Below are positions 6,806 to 14,290 of a stretch of 33,121 bases of DNA, piece by piece. The notes beneath the pieces were generated by a model, which saw nothing but the letters and a program-made list of their open reading frames with translations, searched no databases and was not told where the DNA came from. The position numbers and the translations under genes were made by a program. Source of the stretch: Bacteroidota bacterium (GTDB lineage Bacteria; Bacteroidota; Bacteroidia; Bacteroidales; Prolixibacteraceae); contig JAMDDG010000342.1 in the NCBI GenBank assembly GCA_023488865.1, positions 1 through 33,121 of the forward strand. Reading direction: 5' to 3'. The number at the start of each line of letters is the position of its first letter. Position 1 is the first letter of the stretch.

Positions 6806-9015
6806 GAGAGAATTTGAAATATATTACGATAGAGCAATTACTGACTACAAATCAAATTTCTGTGCGTACAGCTAATTGCTGTCATAATGCAGAGTTTGAT
6901 TCGCTCTATGATATTATTTCATACTACGAACAAGGTAGTTCGTTTTCGACAATAAGAAATGCAGGCAAATTGACATGTGAAGAATTAAAGAATTTGTGTG
7001 AGAATTATTTGTCAAATCTATCTGATTTTGATTTGCAGAATGTTGAGGGCAAAGATTTAATGCCAGAAAGAAAAACTAAAGGTGAACTATTATATGAATC
7101 TTTAAGTACGAATCAGAGTCTTTTAATTGAACAGAAGTATTCAGAGTTAATTTCTCATTGCTCCGTTAGGACTTGTAATGGACTACGAAAATTCACAGCT
7201 AATGAATTTATCGAATCCTATTTAATCAGCGATAGCAACGAACTGATTAAGATAAAAAATATTGGTAAAAAATCGATAAATGAAATTCTCGAATTTAGAT
7301 TGAAGCTTAAGGCATTCATCGATGAAATAAAATACGTTAAAGATTCATCTTTGCAATGTATTAGATTGAATACAATAAACAAATATGGAGACTTTTGCGA
7401 CAACGATTTCGTTTCTAATTTTTACGAAAAATATTGCCATCTGCCAATGTTTTGGATTTTAGAGCAATATATTAAAAATGATAATTCTACAAGAATAGAA
7501 ATCTTAATAGATTCATTTCATGTTTTTCAACATCGGAAAATGCTTTCATTGGAAGAAATGGCACAAAAGCACAATTTTTCACGAGAGCGTGTAAGACAAA
7601 TTCGTAATGGTTTATTCCATAATATATTAAGGATTCCCATAGTGTTAATTGATAATAAAAAAAATTGCAATAGAAATTATGGAATGCTTCAAAGTAAAGA
7701 CGATTGGGCATATCTTTTGGATACTTTCAAAGAGATTGATATTTTTTGTCAAGAATCGTATGAAATACAAAATTGCTTGAAAGAAGAAGAATGCAATTTC
7801 TCAGTTGAGTTTGTTTTACAAATCGTTGCATACATTTTTCGGGATAAGTACTCTCTTTTTGGTGGCATTGATGTATCTCAAAGGTTTAGGATTTGGGATA
7901 CGACCTTTCTTGTAAAAAATGAATATTCCGACATTTTCGATTTTGAAAAAATGAGAGATGAATTTAGCAATGTCTTAATGGATAATGAGACCGATTATTT
8001 GTTAGACATTGAAGATTATATTGCAAATTCTCAATGTTGGGTAAAATATGATTATAATAAGACTTACAGTCTCGTAAGTATAGTAAGAGATATTTTACTT
8101 TACGAATTTCATTTATATTCAGATGGTATCGATGGTCGCATAAAAATACCGGCAAACAAAGAAAGGAAACCTATAGATGTGATATATGAAATATTACATC
8201 AAACCGGAAGGCCTATGCACTTAGATGAAATTTTTGAGGAATTCAAAATTATTTTACCGGAACATAAATATACAGAAGCAGCGCAATTAAGACCTTATCT
8301 ACAAAGACATGAAGCTATATCATACAGAAATAGAAAAAGTGTTTACACACTCAAGGAATGGGAGCATATCAAAACAGGTACTATTCGTGATGCTATCGTA
8401 GAATTCTTATCAGAAAATGATTTACCTCAAACTGCTGATGATATTACGGAATATGTATTACAATATTTTCCCGAGACAAATATTGCAAGCGTTAGAACCA
8501 GTATGTTTAATGATACCCAAAAACGTTTTTCCTTTTTCAAAGACAATATATTTGGATTAAAAGACAAAGAATATCCCTCTGAATACGAGTTAGGAGAACA
8601 ACAAGAAGTTTTAAGAAGATCGTTTGAACAACGGTTGCTTGATCTGGAGATATTCATTGTTGAAAAAGGGCATTTCCCTTTCGTTTCCAGCGGCAAAAGT
8701 AAAGAAGGATCACTTGGGCGATGGTGGTATCGAATTATCAACAATAAACAACAGATAAGTGAGTCACAACAAACAGAAGTGAATAGAGTTAAAGTTCAAT
8801 ATGCAGAATACGATACTGATAAGACAATTTATGATTGGAGTCTCAATTACAATAAGTTAAAGTGTTTTTTGCTTGAAAATAGGCGCATACCTTTTGCTCG
8901 TGGAGATGAGAAGTTTCTTTATCGATGGCTCAGTCGTGTAAATGAGGATTTTCAGAATTACAGGTTAACCGAAGAACAGCGACAAAAGTATATTGATCTC
9001 GCAAAATTGATTTGA
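6799..9015 (+). CDS. Multidomain DNA-binding protein with RNA-polymerase-like modules, dnd operon
   Basis: This 738-residue protein has no catalytic motif I recognise. Two segments, about residues 10-72 (SVRTANCC...IRNAGKLTCEEL) and 115-175 (SVRTCNGL...KIKNIGKKSINEI), look like helix-hairpin-helix modules of the RNA polymerase alpha C-terminal domain. Residues about 249-275 (LSLEEMAQKHNFSRERVRQIRNGL) match the sigma-70 region 4 helix-turn-helix. Residues about 456-520 and 525-590 (PIDVIYEILHQTGRPMHLDEI...; IRDAIVEFLSENDLPQTADDI...) resemble HARE-HTH winged helices as in the delta subunit. Two C-terminal units (about 610-738; SLGRWWYRI..., LYRWLSRVNEDFQNYRL) resemble helicase-associated repeats. 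The gene overlaps dndE by 7 bp and ends 1 bp before the helicase gene, so a role as DNA reader or adaptor for that helicase, or as a regulator replacing DndB, is plausible. Function is unknown. Confidence 0.8.
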   Translation: MLRENLKYITIEQLLTTNQISVRTANCCHNAEFDSLYDIISYYEQGSSFSTIRNAGKLTCEELKNLCENYLSNLSDFDLQNVEGKDLMPERKTKGELLYESLSTNQSLLIEQKYSELISHCSVRTCNGLRKFTANEFIESYLISDSNELIKIKNIGKKSINEILEFRLKLKAFIDEIKYVKDSSLQCIRLNTINKYGDFCDNDFVSNFYEKYCHLPMFWILEQYIKNDNSTRIEILIDSFHVFQHRKMLSLEEMAQKHNFSRERVRQIRNGLFHNILRIPIVLIDNKKNCNRNYGMLQSKDDWAYLLDTFKEIDIFCQESYEIQNCLKEEECNFSVEFVLQIVAYIFRDKYSLFGGIDVSQRFRIWDTTFLVKNEYSDIFDFEKMRDEFSNVLMDNETDYLLDIEDYIANSQCWVKYDYNKTYSLVSIVRDILLYEFHLYSDGIDGRIKIPANKERKPIDVIYEILHQTGRPMHLDEIFEEFKIILPEHKYTEAAQLRPYLQRHEAISYRNRKSVYTLKEWEHIKTGTIRDAIVEFLSENDLPQTADDITEYVLQYFPETNIASVRTSMFNDTQKRFSFFKDNIFGLKDKEYPSEYELGEQQEVLRRSFEQRLLDLEIFIVEKGHFPFVSSGKSKEGSLGRWWYRIINNKQQISESQQTEVNRVKVQYAEYDTDKTIYDWSLNYNKLKCFLLENRRIPFARGDEKFLYRWLSRVNEDFQNYRLTEEQRQKYIDLAKLI

Positions 9016-9016
9016 T

Positions 9017-11251
9017 ATGTTGAAAGATAAAGACTTTAAATATAGATATTCTACTGGGAGAAAGGATCTGCCTTTCGACTTTTTCGAACTGGCGTTGTCG
9101 AATAGTATAAATTTTGACATGGGGTTAGGTTATTTCAGTAGTGCCTCGTTCAATATCCTCTCTGTTGGCATTGCTCATTTTATTAGTAATGGTGGTAACA
9201 TGCGTTTGTACATAAATCAATATCTTACGGAAGAGGATTATAAACTTTTGCAAAACAAGGAAATAGTTGATTTTGAGGATTATATATTACAATCTTTTTT
9301 TGCCCTTAAGAAAGCATTATCCCAGAGAGATGAACATTTTTTTAAATGCCTTTCATACCTTGTTCAAACTAATAGAATTGAAATAAAGATCGTAATTCCT
9401 AAAGATGGTGGATTAGCCCATGAGAAATTCGGCATTTTTACCGATAAAAATAATGATAAAGTTGCTTTTACAGGCTCCCTGAACTTAACGGCTGCTGCCT
9501 TGGTCAAGAATATTGAAACAATCGAATGTACATGCTCTTGGAAAAGTGAAGATAGCAGAGAAAGAATTAAATTAAGCGAACAAGATTTTTCGGAAATTTG
9601 GGACGGAAAAAACAACAATGTGTTGGTCTTCCCCGCAAAGAAATTCTGCCAAGAAATAGTGAAAACTTATCCTACTGTTGATTCTAACGAATTATTAATA
9701 CAAGAGAAAGAAATAATCAAAAAATTATCTAATAAAACAACTATTGTAAGTGAATCATTACCAAGCTATCAGACAATAAAAGAGCCTCATTTCCCCGATC
9801 AATATCCTGATGGTGCAAGACAATATCAAATTCAGGCGTATGAAGCGTGGCTAAAAAATGGCAAACGAGGTATATTTGCAATGGCTACCGGGACAGGTAA
9901 AACCATAACTTCATTGAATTGCGCTTTACTAGAATATAAAAACGATGGTGTTTACCAACTATTGATATTAGTGCCAACTATTGCATTAGTTGAGCAATGG
10001 ATTGACGAAATTGCGTTGTTCGATTTCAAAAATGTAATAACAGTATCTTCTGAAAATCCCCGATGGCGACAACAGATTGTAAAATTAGAAGATAAAGTTA
10101 CAAGAGGTAAGAGAGTTAGCTTTGTAATAGTATCTACTTACCAATCTTTCACAAATAAAGACTTTCAACAAATCTTACCTTATTTGCCTGAAGAAATGAT
10201 TATTATTGCCGATGAAGCACACAACATCGGATCCGAATCAGTTAGGGCAATTTTCAGATTATTACATTTAAGAAGGAGAATTGCATTATCTGCTACTCCA
10301 AGCCGAATTTACGACGAAGATGGAACAGCCGAGTTAGAAAGCTTCTTTAATGACAAACCTCCTTATGTATACAGTTTTTCTATGAGCCAGGCTATAGAAG
10401 AAGGTCGTCTAATGGAATATTGCTATTATCCCAAAATGGTTAAGCTGAACGATGATGAAATGCAAGAATATGCTGCAATCACAGAACAACTTATGCGGTT
10501 ATTTGATAATTCTTCAGGAGAATTTAGTGATAGCCAAAAGGCAAAGAAACTATTGATGTTACGTAAACGCATTTTACACAAAGCTGACGATAAAATGCGT
10601 GTATTTAAAGAAATAATCAAAGAAATCGGTAGTGAAAAGTTGAAATATTGTTTTGTATATGTTCCAGAGGGGAATAAAGTATTTGATTCTGATGAGGCTC
10701 TGTTATACTCTAAAACAGATATTGATTCAGATCAAGAAATATACGAAGAAAGCATAATGAAAAAAATGCTTGATTTAACAAAAGAGATTTCTCCTAACAC
10801 CACCTGTAATACATACACGGGAAAGAACAACAAAACTGAAAGAAAAGCTATTTTACAAGGTTTTGAAAGTGGACAAATAAATGTATTGTTCGCGATGAAA
10901 TGTTTAGATGAAGGGGTTGACGTGCCAAGAGCTGAGTATGGCATTTTTGCTTCAAGCACAGGAAATCCTCGACAGTTTATTCAAAGACGTGGTCGTTTAC
11001 TACGTAAACATAAGGAAAAAACATTCGCCCATATCTACGATATGGTCGTTGTACCTAATTATCAATCTCCATACTATTCTAAGGAATTTTGGCAAATGGA
11101 ACGCAGTCTGGTGAAAGGAGAATTAACTCGCGTTGCATATTTTGCCAATTTAGCAACCAATAATTATACGGGTGCTCTTCGATCTCTTGACGAAGTCGCA
11201 CGGTTTTACGAATTGGTATTATCTGAACTGATTTTGAGTATAAACCAATAA
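9017..11251 (+). CDS. Dnd-associated restriction protein: PLD-like nuclease plus SF2 helicase
   Basis: The 744-residue protein has a phospholipase D-like N-terminal domain with one HxK site (H135, K137) followed by GSLN (residues 153-156), as in single-HKD phosphodiesterases and nucleases. A superfamily 2 helicase core follows: RQYQIQAYEAW, Walker A ATGTGKT (290-296), DEAH (399-402), LSATPSR, and motif VI QRRGRLLRKH (from 656). This PLD-helicase architecture matches what is annotated as the DNA phosphorothioation system restriction enzyme family. It would translocate on DNA and cut or block DNA lacking phosphorothioate marks. It begins 1 bp after the 738-residue protein and is followed 9 bp later by a 71-residue protein. 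All catalytic motifs look intact. Mark recognition is not evident in this chain and may come from a partner. Confidence 0.85.
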   Translation: MLKDKDFKYRYSTGRKDLPFDFFELALSNSINFDMGLGYFSSASFNILSVGIAHFISNGGNMRLYINQYLTEEDYKLLQNKEIVDFEDYILQSFFALKKALSQRDEHFFKCLSYLVQTNRIEIKIVIPKDGGLAHEKFGIFTDKNNDKVAFTGSLNLTAAALVKNIETIECTCSWKSEDSRERIKLSEQDFSEIWDGKNNNVLVFPAKKFCQEIVKTYPTVDSNELLIQEKEIIKKLSNKTTIVSESLPSYQTIKEPHFPDQYPDGARQYQIQAYEAWLKNGKRGIFAMATGTGKTITSLNCALLEYKNDGVYQLLILVPTIALVEQWIDEIALFDFKNVITVSSENPRWRQQIVKLEDKVTRGKRVSFVIVSTYQSFTNKDFQQILPYLPEEMIIIADEAHNIGSESVRAIFRLLHLRRRIALSATPSRIYDEDGTAELESFFNDKPPYVYSFSMSQAIEEGRLMEYCYYPKMVKLNDDEMQEYAAITEQLMRLFDNSSGEFSDSQKAKKLLMLRKRILHKADDKMRVFKEIIKEIGSEKLKYCFVYVPEGNKVFDSDEALLYSKTDIDSDQEIYEESIMKKMLDLTKEISPNTTCNTYTGKNNKTERKAILQGFESGQINVLFAMKCLDEGVDVPRAEYGIFASSTGNPRQFIQRRGRLLRKHKEKTFAHIYDMVVVPNYQSPYYSKEFWQMERSLVKGELTRVAYFANLATNNYTGALRSLDEVARFYELVLSELILSINQ

Positions 11252-11260
11252 AAAAATAAT

Positions 11261-11476
11261 ATGACAGCGGAAGAAATTTTCAAAGAGGTATTGAAATCGG
11301 CTGAATTTCAAACGATTTTTCAAATTTCCAAAGAAGATTTGGAACGGGAAGATTTTTCTACAGAATCTGAATATCATGTTATAGAAATTGTCAAAGCAAT
11401 TCTAAGTGGACAGGAAAACCACAAGAGTAAAGAGCAGATCTTTCAAACCATTCAGAAACAAATAATGCAGTTATAA
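11261..11476 (+). CDS. Small acidic 71-residue protein of the dnd operon
   Basis: I do not recognise this protein. It is 71 residues, acidic and predicted mostly helical (MTAEEIFKEVLKSAEFQTIF..., then an amphipathic VIEIVKAILSG and IFQTIQKQIM). It has no signal peptide, membrane helix or metal site. It sits 9 bp after the PLD-helicase gene and 3 bp before the SMC-like ATPase gene, in phase with the compact operon, which supports it being translated. Size and position suggest a small subunit or adaptor of the ATPase, as many two-gene defence ATPases have, but nothing in the sequence proves it. Confidence 0.7.
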   Translation: MTAEEIFKEVLKSAEFQTIFQISKEDLEREDFSTESEYHVIEIVKAILSGQENHKSKEQIFQTIQKQIMQL

Positions 11477-11479
11477 GAT

Positions 11480-13615
11480 ATGGCTACAATAATTAAGTCC
11501 GTTAGTTTTCAGAACTTTTATAACTACTACGGAAGTTTTGACGAAAACACTTATCGTTTCAAAGAGGGTATTAATATTGTTAATGCCGACAATAATATGG
11601 GTAAATCCAAGTTCTACAACGGTATTCTTTGGATTTTGAAAGATACAGTATATGATTCGGATTTGAAAAAAATGGTCACTGCCGCCTCGTCATTTCTAAA
11701 AATGGCTTCGGGCAAGGCAATAAACGAGGAAAGCAATTTTGATATGGGAGTAAATATCACCTTCGTTGAGAATGAAAACATGTATTCCGTTTCAAAAATT
11801 GTACAGTTTAAGAAAGACGGTAACAGTTGGAAAACTAATGAAAAATTGGATATATTACAAACTATTGACAACCGCGATATTCCTGTTTTAGATACTGCAG
11901 ACAAGGACAAAATCACTAAAAAAATTATTCCGGCCGAGTTAATGAATTACGCATTACTACAAGGTGAATCAATGGAAGAGATGGTAGATTTGTCCTCCCA
12001 TAACGGTTTATCTTCTACGATTGAAGCTTTGGCAGGCATTAAAAATCTAATTGAAATTTGTGACATGTCAAAATTTCTCTCTAAAAATGCAAACGACTTG
12101 TTAAAGAAAAAGAATACCGAATTTACAACCAACAATGATAAAGTTGATGGGTATATCAAAGAACAAGAAATGCTTGAAGATCGTATTGAAAACACAACAA
12201 ATCAGATTGAAACTTATCGAACAGAGCTGTCCGAAGCAAAAAAAACTAAAGAACGATTAGAGGCATTACAACTTTATGCTGCTAAAAGAGGAGAATATAG
12301 AGAAAAACTGAGCAATTTGAATTCGGAAATTAATAGGTTAGAAGAAAAAAAGAATGAGAAAGAAAAAAGTATTACAGCAATGCTATTTTCCGAAAATTCG
12401 CCTTGGATATTGATGGGTTTGCAAGAGCAAATTTCATTGTTCGACGAACATAGAATAAACTTATCAAGCGAAATAGCTACTCAAAAGGCGATAAGCAATC
12501 CGTATACCAAATTACCCATAAACTCGCCTGATGCAATTTCTTTAAAAAGAATGATAGATACACATTTTTGTGAAGTTTGTGGTCGAGGAGCACCAGAAGA
12601 TTCGGATGCTTGGAAGCATATGAAAAAGATATATGACCGACCTGTTGAAAATACAAATAGAAATAATTTTTCCACATTTTACAGCGGTATTCAAACCACG
12701 GTCGGCTCATTTTCGTTGAGTATCCCTAAAATCACGGATAACTTACAGAAATATAGAGATAAAATTGATGAGTTGGAAGAATCTATTACAAAAAAGAAAG
12801 AAGAAAAAGATGTAGCCACACAAGAGTTCTTCAATATTGGCGGGAATGAAGGAGATTCTGATGTTAAGGACCGTCGGAACAAATTTGATTACGACCTTGC
12901 TACAAAAACTATTGATAAAAAAGATGAGGATATAAGAAAAGCAGAAAAATCAATAAAAGATTGGAAGGTTCGATTGAAGCAGATAGAAGAAGAAATAGAG
13001 GGTATAAACACAAACAGAGAAATTGAAAGTTATCGTAAATTTAAAGAAATTATGGTGAGTGTTGAGTATACTCTCCTTAATTCCAAAGAACGAATTTTTG
13101 ATGAAATTCTAAAATCATTGGAAATAAACGCCAACAAAAAATACGGGGAACTCACACAAGGCAATTTATCGGCAGGTGGTAAATTAAATTTCTCAAAGCA
13201 GGCTGATGGTACTGTTCAAGTTTGTATAAAAAATATCAATGACGGTGAATTGACCGGTCTTGGCACTGGATTTCAGCGGATGAAGCAGTTATCTATCATT
13301 ATGGCTATCATTTCTTCCAAGATTGGGAATAATCAATTTGATTATCCTTTTATTTCCGATGCACCATTTTCTGAGTTTGGTGACAATTTTATCAATAATT
13401 TCTTCAAAATAGCTCCGAATGTATTTACTCAAAGTATCATTTTTATAAAAGAATTATACGACTCTAAATCTGAGGATTTTCTAAATGATCTAGGTAAGAA
13501 GATTTTGAGAAAAATGGAAAATGGTGAAATACCAGGTACATTCTATGTAAATGTGATTGAAGAAAAGGCCGACACAACGAATTTAGTTACAAAAAATAAA
13601 TGTTATAAAGAATAA
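11480..13615 (+). CDS. Second SMC/Rad50-like ATPase with CxxC hook, dnd operon
   Basis: The 711-residue protein has an SMC-family layout. A Walker A-like NADNNMGKSK occurs at residues 35-44. Coiled coil fills about 195-300 and 440-530, separated by a hook segment with FCEVCGRGAP (C364, C367) like the zinc hook of Rad50. A C-terminal lobe follows with LGTGFQRMKQLSIIMAI and a Walker B-like FISDAPFSEFGD (about 625). The first glycine of GxxxxGK is alanine (A36), a change from canonical P-loops; G41, K42 and S43 remain. It is not a copy of DndD in the same operon, since the signature and hook differ. Such ATPases tether or translocate DNA and often activate a partner effector. It lies between the 71- and 164-residue genes with 3- to 5-bp gaps. 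Confidence 0.8.
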   Translation: MATIIKSVSFQNFYNYYGSFDENTYRFKEGINIVNADNNMGKSKFYNGILWILKDTVYDSDLKKMVTAASSFLKMASGKAINEESNFDMGVNITFVENENMYSVSKIVQFKKDGNSWKTNEKLDILQTIDNRDIPVLDTADKDKITKKIIPAELMNYALLQGESMEEMVDLSSHNGLSSTIEALAGIKNLIEICDMSKFLSKNANDLLKKKNTEFTTNNDKVDGYIKEQEMLEDRIENTTNQIETYRTELSEAKKTKERLEALQLYAAKRGEYREKLSNLNSEINRLEEKKNEKEKSITAMLFSENSPWILMGLQEQISLFDEHRINLSSEIATQKAISNPYTKLPINSPDAISLKRMIDTHFCEVCGRGAPEDSDAWKHMKKIYDRPVENTNRNNFSTFYSGIQTTVGSFSLSIPKITDNLQKYRDKIDELEESITKKKEEKDVATQEFFNIGGNEGDSDVKDRRNKFDYDLATKTIDKKDEDIRKAEKSIKDWKVRLKQIEEEIEGINTNREIESYRKFKEIMVSVEYTLLNSKERIFDEILKSLEINANKKYGELTQGNLSAGGKLNFSKQADGTVQVCIKNINDGELTGLGTGFQRMKQLSIIMAIISSKIGNNQFDYPFISDAPFSEFGDNFINNFFKIAPNVFTQSIIFIKELYDSKSEDFLNDLGKKILRKMENGEIPGTFYVNVIEEKADTTNLVTKNKCYKE

Positions 13616-13620
13616 GTACT

Positions 13621-14115
13621 ATGGATGGACAGTCAATTAGAGACCGAATTGGTCAAAAAAGAGTAAATTACAATAAAAAATATGATGGTTTAATAAGAGC
13701 TATTTCAAAAGTAGGGGCTTCTTCTCAAAAAGGTGAATTTTCTTCATTTGGTCCCATTTACGAAACTTTTATGTACGCATTTATTATAGGATATAAATTA
13801 GGAGCACCTAAACCATTGGAAAGCGGGGAGAGAGTTGGATTTAATGATTTCGTAGATTTCAAGCCCACTCCAATTAGGGATTTTGTTTTAATGCTGCTAC
13901 TTAATAAATCAGAAAAATTTGGCATTAAGTGGATTGAATTAGAAAATGCAAGTGAAGACGTAATCAATACCTTTGTGACTGAACTTATTAGACAAATGGA
14001 AGGCTATGCAAATACAGGTTTCGAGTATCTACAAAACAAATGGAACAATGAGAATATGAAATTTCGTAATCCTTTTGTTTTTGTGAATTTTATCGAAGAA
14101 TTGAGTATGTCATAG
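13621..14115 (+). CDS. Dnd-associated small protein, family 4-like
   Basis: The 164-residue protein has a basic N-terminus (DRIGQKRVNYNKKYDGLIRAI), then YETFMYAFIIGYKLGAPKPL, a DFKPTPIRDFVLMLLLNKS block and MEGYANTGFEYLQ. The pattern FET....AaaiGYkxG and EeYANgGleyL recalls the dnd system-associated protein 4 family, from memory. These small proteins accompany Dnd modification loci and may be DNA-binding or clamp subunits; biochemistry is not known to me. It closes the operon 5 bp after the SMC-like gene and is as AT-rich as the rest. The final residues are followed directly by non-coding sequence and then by core genes of normal composition, which marks the right edge of the island. Confidence 0.7.
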   Translation: MDGQSIRDRIGQKRVNYNKKYDGLIRAISKVGASSQKGEFSSFGPIYETFMYAFIIGYKLGAPKPLESGERVGFNDFVDFKPTPIRDFVLMLLLNKSEKFGIKWIELENASEDVINTFVTELIRQMEGYANTGFEYLQNKWNNENMKFRNPFVFVNFIEELSMS

Positions 14116-14216
14116 GATACATACAGAAAAGAATAAACAAGTACCTAAAAAATTATGGAATCACGCAACTACTAAACTGGGTTCTTCCTGCGGGTTGACT
14201 GTCATCGGGCAGGATT

Positions 14217-14240
14217 GTCAGATATTTCTGACTTTTCTTT
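14217..14240 (+). terminator. Weak hairpin plus T-rich tail after the dnd operon
   Basis: GTCAGA (14217-14222) pairs with TCTGAC (14227-14232) across a TATT loop and is followed by TTTTCTTT. It is a short six-pair stem, about 100 bp after the last dnd-operon stop and just before the ftsK promoter element. It could end the operon transcript, but the stem is weak. Confidence 0.4.
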
Positions 14241-14247
14241 AACTTTG
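14240..14247 (+). promoter_or_regulatory. Bacteroidota -7 element TAACTTTG upstream of ftsK
   Basis: TAACTTTG is an exact match to TAnnTTTG. It lies about 43 bp before the ATG at 14291, predicting a start near 14253 and a leader of about 38 nt. An ATTG at 14214-14217, 22 bp upstream, is a possible -33 element. It gives the core genes their own promoter, independent of the island. Confidence 0.55.
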
Positions 14248-14290
14248 TTCTGATTTAATCCTAAATTTGGCTTTTCAAATCAATCCGGTA

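Noticed and set aside
4281..13615. The two SMC-like ATPases as a recent duplication
   Set aside because: Walker A, signature, apex hook and C-terminal segments differ throughout and no shared stretch is seen; they are distant family members only.
14186..14214. TCCTGC/GCAGGA inverted repeat as a terminator
   Set aside because: Six pairs over a 17-nt loop without a T-tract; the hairpin at 14217-14232 is the better candidate.
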